DNA of 64,000 nucleotides from Vulcanisaeta thermophila (lineage in GTDB: Archaea; Thermoproteota; Thermoprotei; Thermoproteales; Thermocladiaceae): NCBI RefSeq assembly GCF_001748385.1, contig NZ_BCLI01000004.1, positions 1 to 64,000 of the forward strand, given 5' to 3'. Shown in pieces: positions 63,357-64,000 of this stretch; within the stretch, counting starts at the first letter, position 1, and the number at the start of each line of letters is the position of its first letter. The translations under genes were made by a program, and so were the position numbers. Under the pieces are notes generated by a model, which worked only from the letters and a program-made list of their open reading frames with translations, was not told the DNA's origin and searched no databases.

Positions 63357-64000
63357 ATGGCAAGTAACGAATTGGTACTGCCCCAGCAGCAGTATGAGAT
63401 TTTAAGGGTATTGATGGATTCGGGGTCATCCACCGTGGATGACGTGGCGGCTAAATTGAATGTCAACCCCAACTCCCTCATGAGGAGTATTGCGGAGCTT
63501 GAGGGTAAAGGGTTACTGGTTACGAGTAAGAGGGTTGTTAAGATTTATGAGTTAACCGAGGAGGGGAAGAGGTACGTCGAGAGGGGCCTCCCTGAACTAC
63601 GATTAATAAGGCTCCTAACCAGGTGCGGGTGTAATGTTAATATCAGGGATGTGGAGTCCAGGGCCAGAGAGTATGGAATCGAGATAAGCCAGCACGAGGT
63701 TAACTTCGCATTATCAGCACTGGGTAGGGCAGGTATTGTTAGGGTGGAGCGTGGGACAATAAACCTGGTAAGGGCCGAGGGGGTTAATGATGTGGAGAGG
63801 AGGCAGGAGGTCCTAAACTCCCTAATCAACGCCAAGACCGAGGATGAGGTCAGTAATGTGTTGAGTATAATCCAGGAGTTCGTTAAGAGGGGATTGGTGA
63901 GGGTTAGGGAGAGGTCACTACTGCTTTTGTCACTGACGGATAATGCCCGGGAGGCCCTCGTTAAGGGTTTGATAAGGGGTGGTGAGGTCATCACGGCATT
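63357..64000 (+). CDS. pheS: Phenylalanyl-tRNA synthetase alpha subunit, 5' part (cut by window end)
   Basis: The open frame runs from ATG 63357 to the window edge (214 codons). It begins LPQQQYEILRVLMDSGSSTVDDVAAKLN, then AELEGKGLL and LTEEGKRYVERGLPELRLI, the tandem winged-helix N-terminus typical of archaeal PheS before the catalytic domain. Several winged-helix repeats are visible (63357-63990). The catalytic motifs lie beyond the window, so the call rests on the N-terminal pattern. TATA-like GTTTAAAAC (63317-63325) suggests a short leader. Confidence 0.8.
   Translation, partial: MASNELVLPQQQYEILRVLMDSGSSTVDDVAAKLNVNPNSLMRSIAELEGKGLLVTSKRVVKIYELTEEGKRYVERGLPELRLIRLLTRCGCNVNIRDVESRAREYGIEISQHEVNFALSALGRAGIVRVERGTINLVRAEGVNDVERRQEVLNSLINAKTEDEVSNVLSIIQEFVKRGLVRVRERSLLLLSLTDNAREALVKGLIRGGEVITA

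Noticed and set aside
1-64000. CRISPR array, rRNA operon, transposase or toxin-antitoxin locus
   Set aside because: No regularly spaced repeats, rRNA-like stretches or transposase motifs were seen anywhere in the window.

Overview
The window comes from a hyperthermophilic crenarchaeon of the order Thermoproteales, most likely the Vulcanisaeta/Caldivirga/Thermocladium branch. Reasons seen in the sequence: archaeal information-processing proteins (Spt4, Rpb8-type RNA polymerase subunit, TFB, group II chaperonin, S8e, S17e, S24e, SRP19, archaeosine transglycosylase, GatD, archease, Dph2, Tsr3); tRNA genes with small introns at non-canonical positions, a Thermoproteales hallmark; and a true archaeal histone, which within the Crenarchaeota is known mainly from this branch and Thermofilum. 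Most genes look leaderless: a TATA-like box sits about 26 bp upstream of the start codon and there is no Shine-Dalgarno sequence. GTG and occasionally TTG starts are common. No rRNA, CRISPR array, transposase or integrase was seen.

Layout. 1-6.9 kb: an overlapping pair of secreted or surface-type genes, NMN adenylyltransferase, citrate synthase, two unknown small genes, NucS, a membrane protein and a phosphoribosyltransferase. 6.9-12.9 kb: a DMT transporter, XPF-type nuclease, zinc-ribbon protein, histone, a pyruvoyl-dependent decarboxylase, an aKMT4-like methyltransferase, Dph2 and thermosome. 12.8-16.2 kb: an overlapping three-gene operon of a divergent TFB, a VirB11/GspE-type ATPase and a TadC-like membrane protein, then a gene-free stretch. 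16.2-30.5 kb: housekeeping genes (RpoG, SmAP3, TgtA, PAC2, S17e, Hsp20, MetRS, Dcd, threonine deaminase, ThiDN, GH1 glycosidase, SRP19, S8e), tRNA-Ala and several small unknowns. 30.7-40.9 kb: an HdrD/DsrK-like iron-sulfur protein, tRNA-Pro, CoaBC, a complete EtfABCX set, and a radical-SAM pair behind an unusual long leader. 40.9-48.2 kb: S24e/Spt4, an EndoIII-like protein, Tsr3, and a molybdenum hydroxylase operon whose FAD and 2Fe-2S subunits are fused. 48.2-55.5 kb: MscS-like protein, GT4 glycosyltransferase, an NAD-linked formate dehydrogenase pair and three small membrane proteins. 55.5-64 kb: archease, GatD, SfsA, SDR, unknowns, a HemL-like aminotransferase, an RmlD-like reductase, and the start of pheS, cut by the window edge.

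Energy metabolism reads as respiratory and flexible. Formate (NAD-linked FDH) and aldehydes or N-heterocycles (molybdenum hydroxylase) can donate electrons. EtfABCX would split NADH electrons between quinone and ferredoxin, and the HdrD/DsrK-like protein handles further thiol/disulfide or quinol electrons. The most unusual items are the TFB-plus-pilus-ATPase operon, the radical-SAM leader with two mutually exclusive hairpins, the overlapping surface-protein pair, two structured intergenic candidates (57,957-58,044 and 62,327-62,371), and single TATA elements that appear to serve two divergent leaderless genes. No single element is provably a new system from sequence alone.
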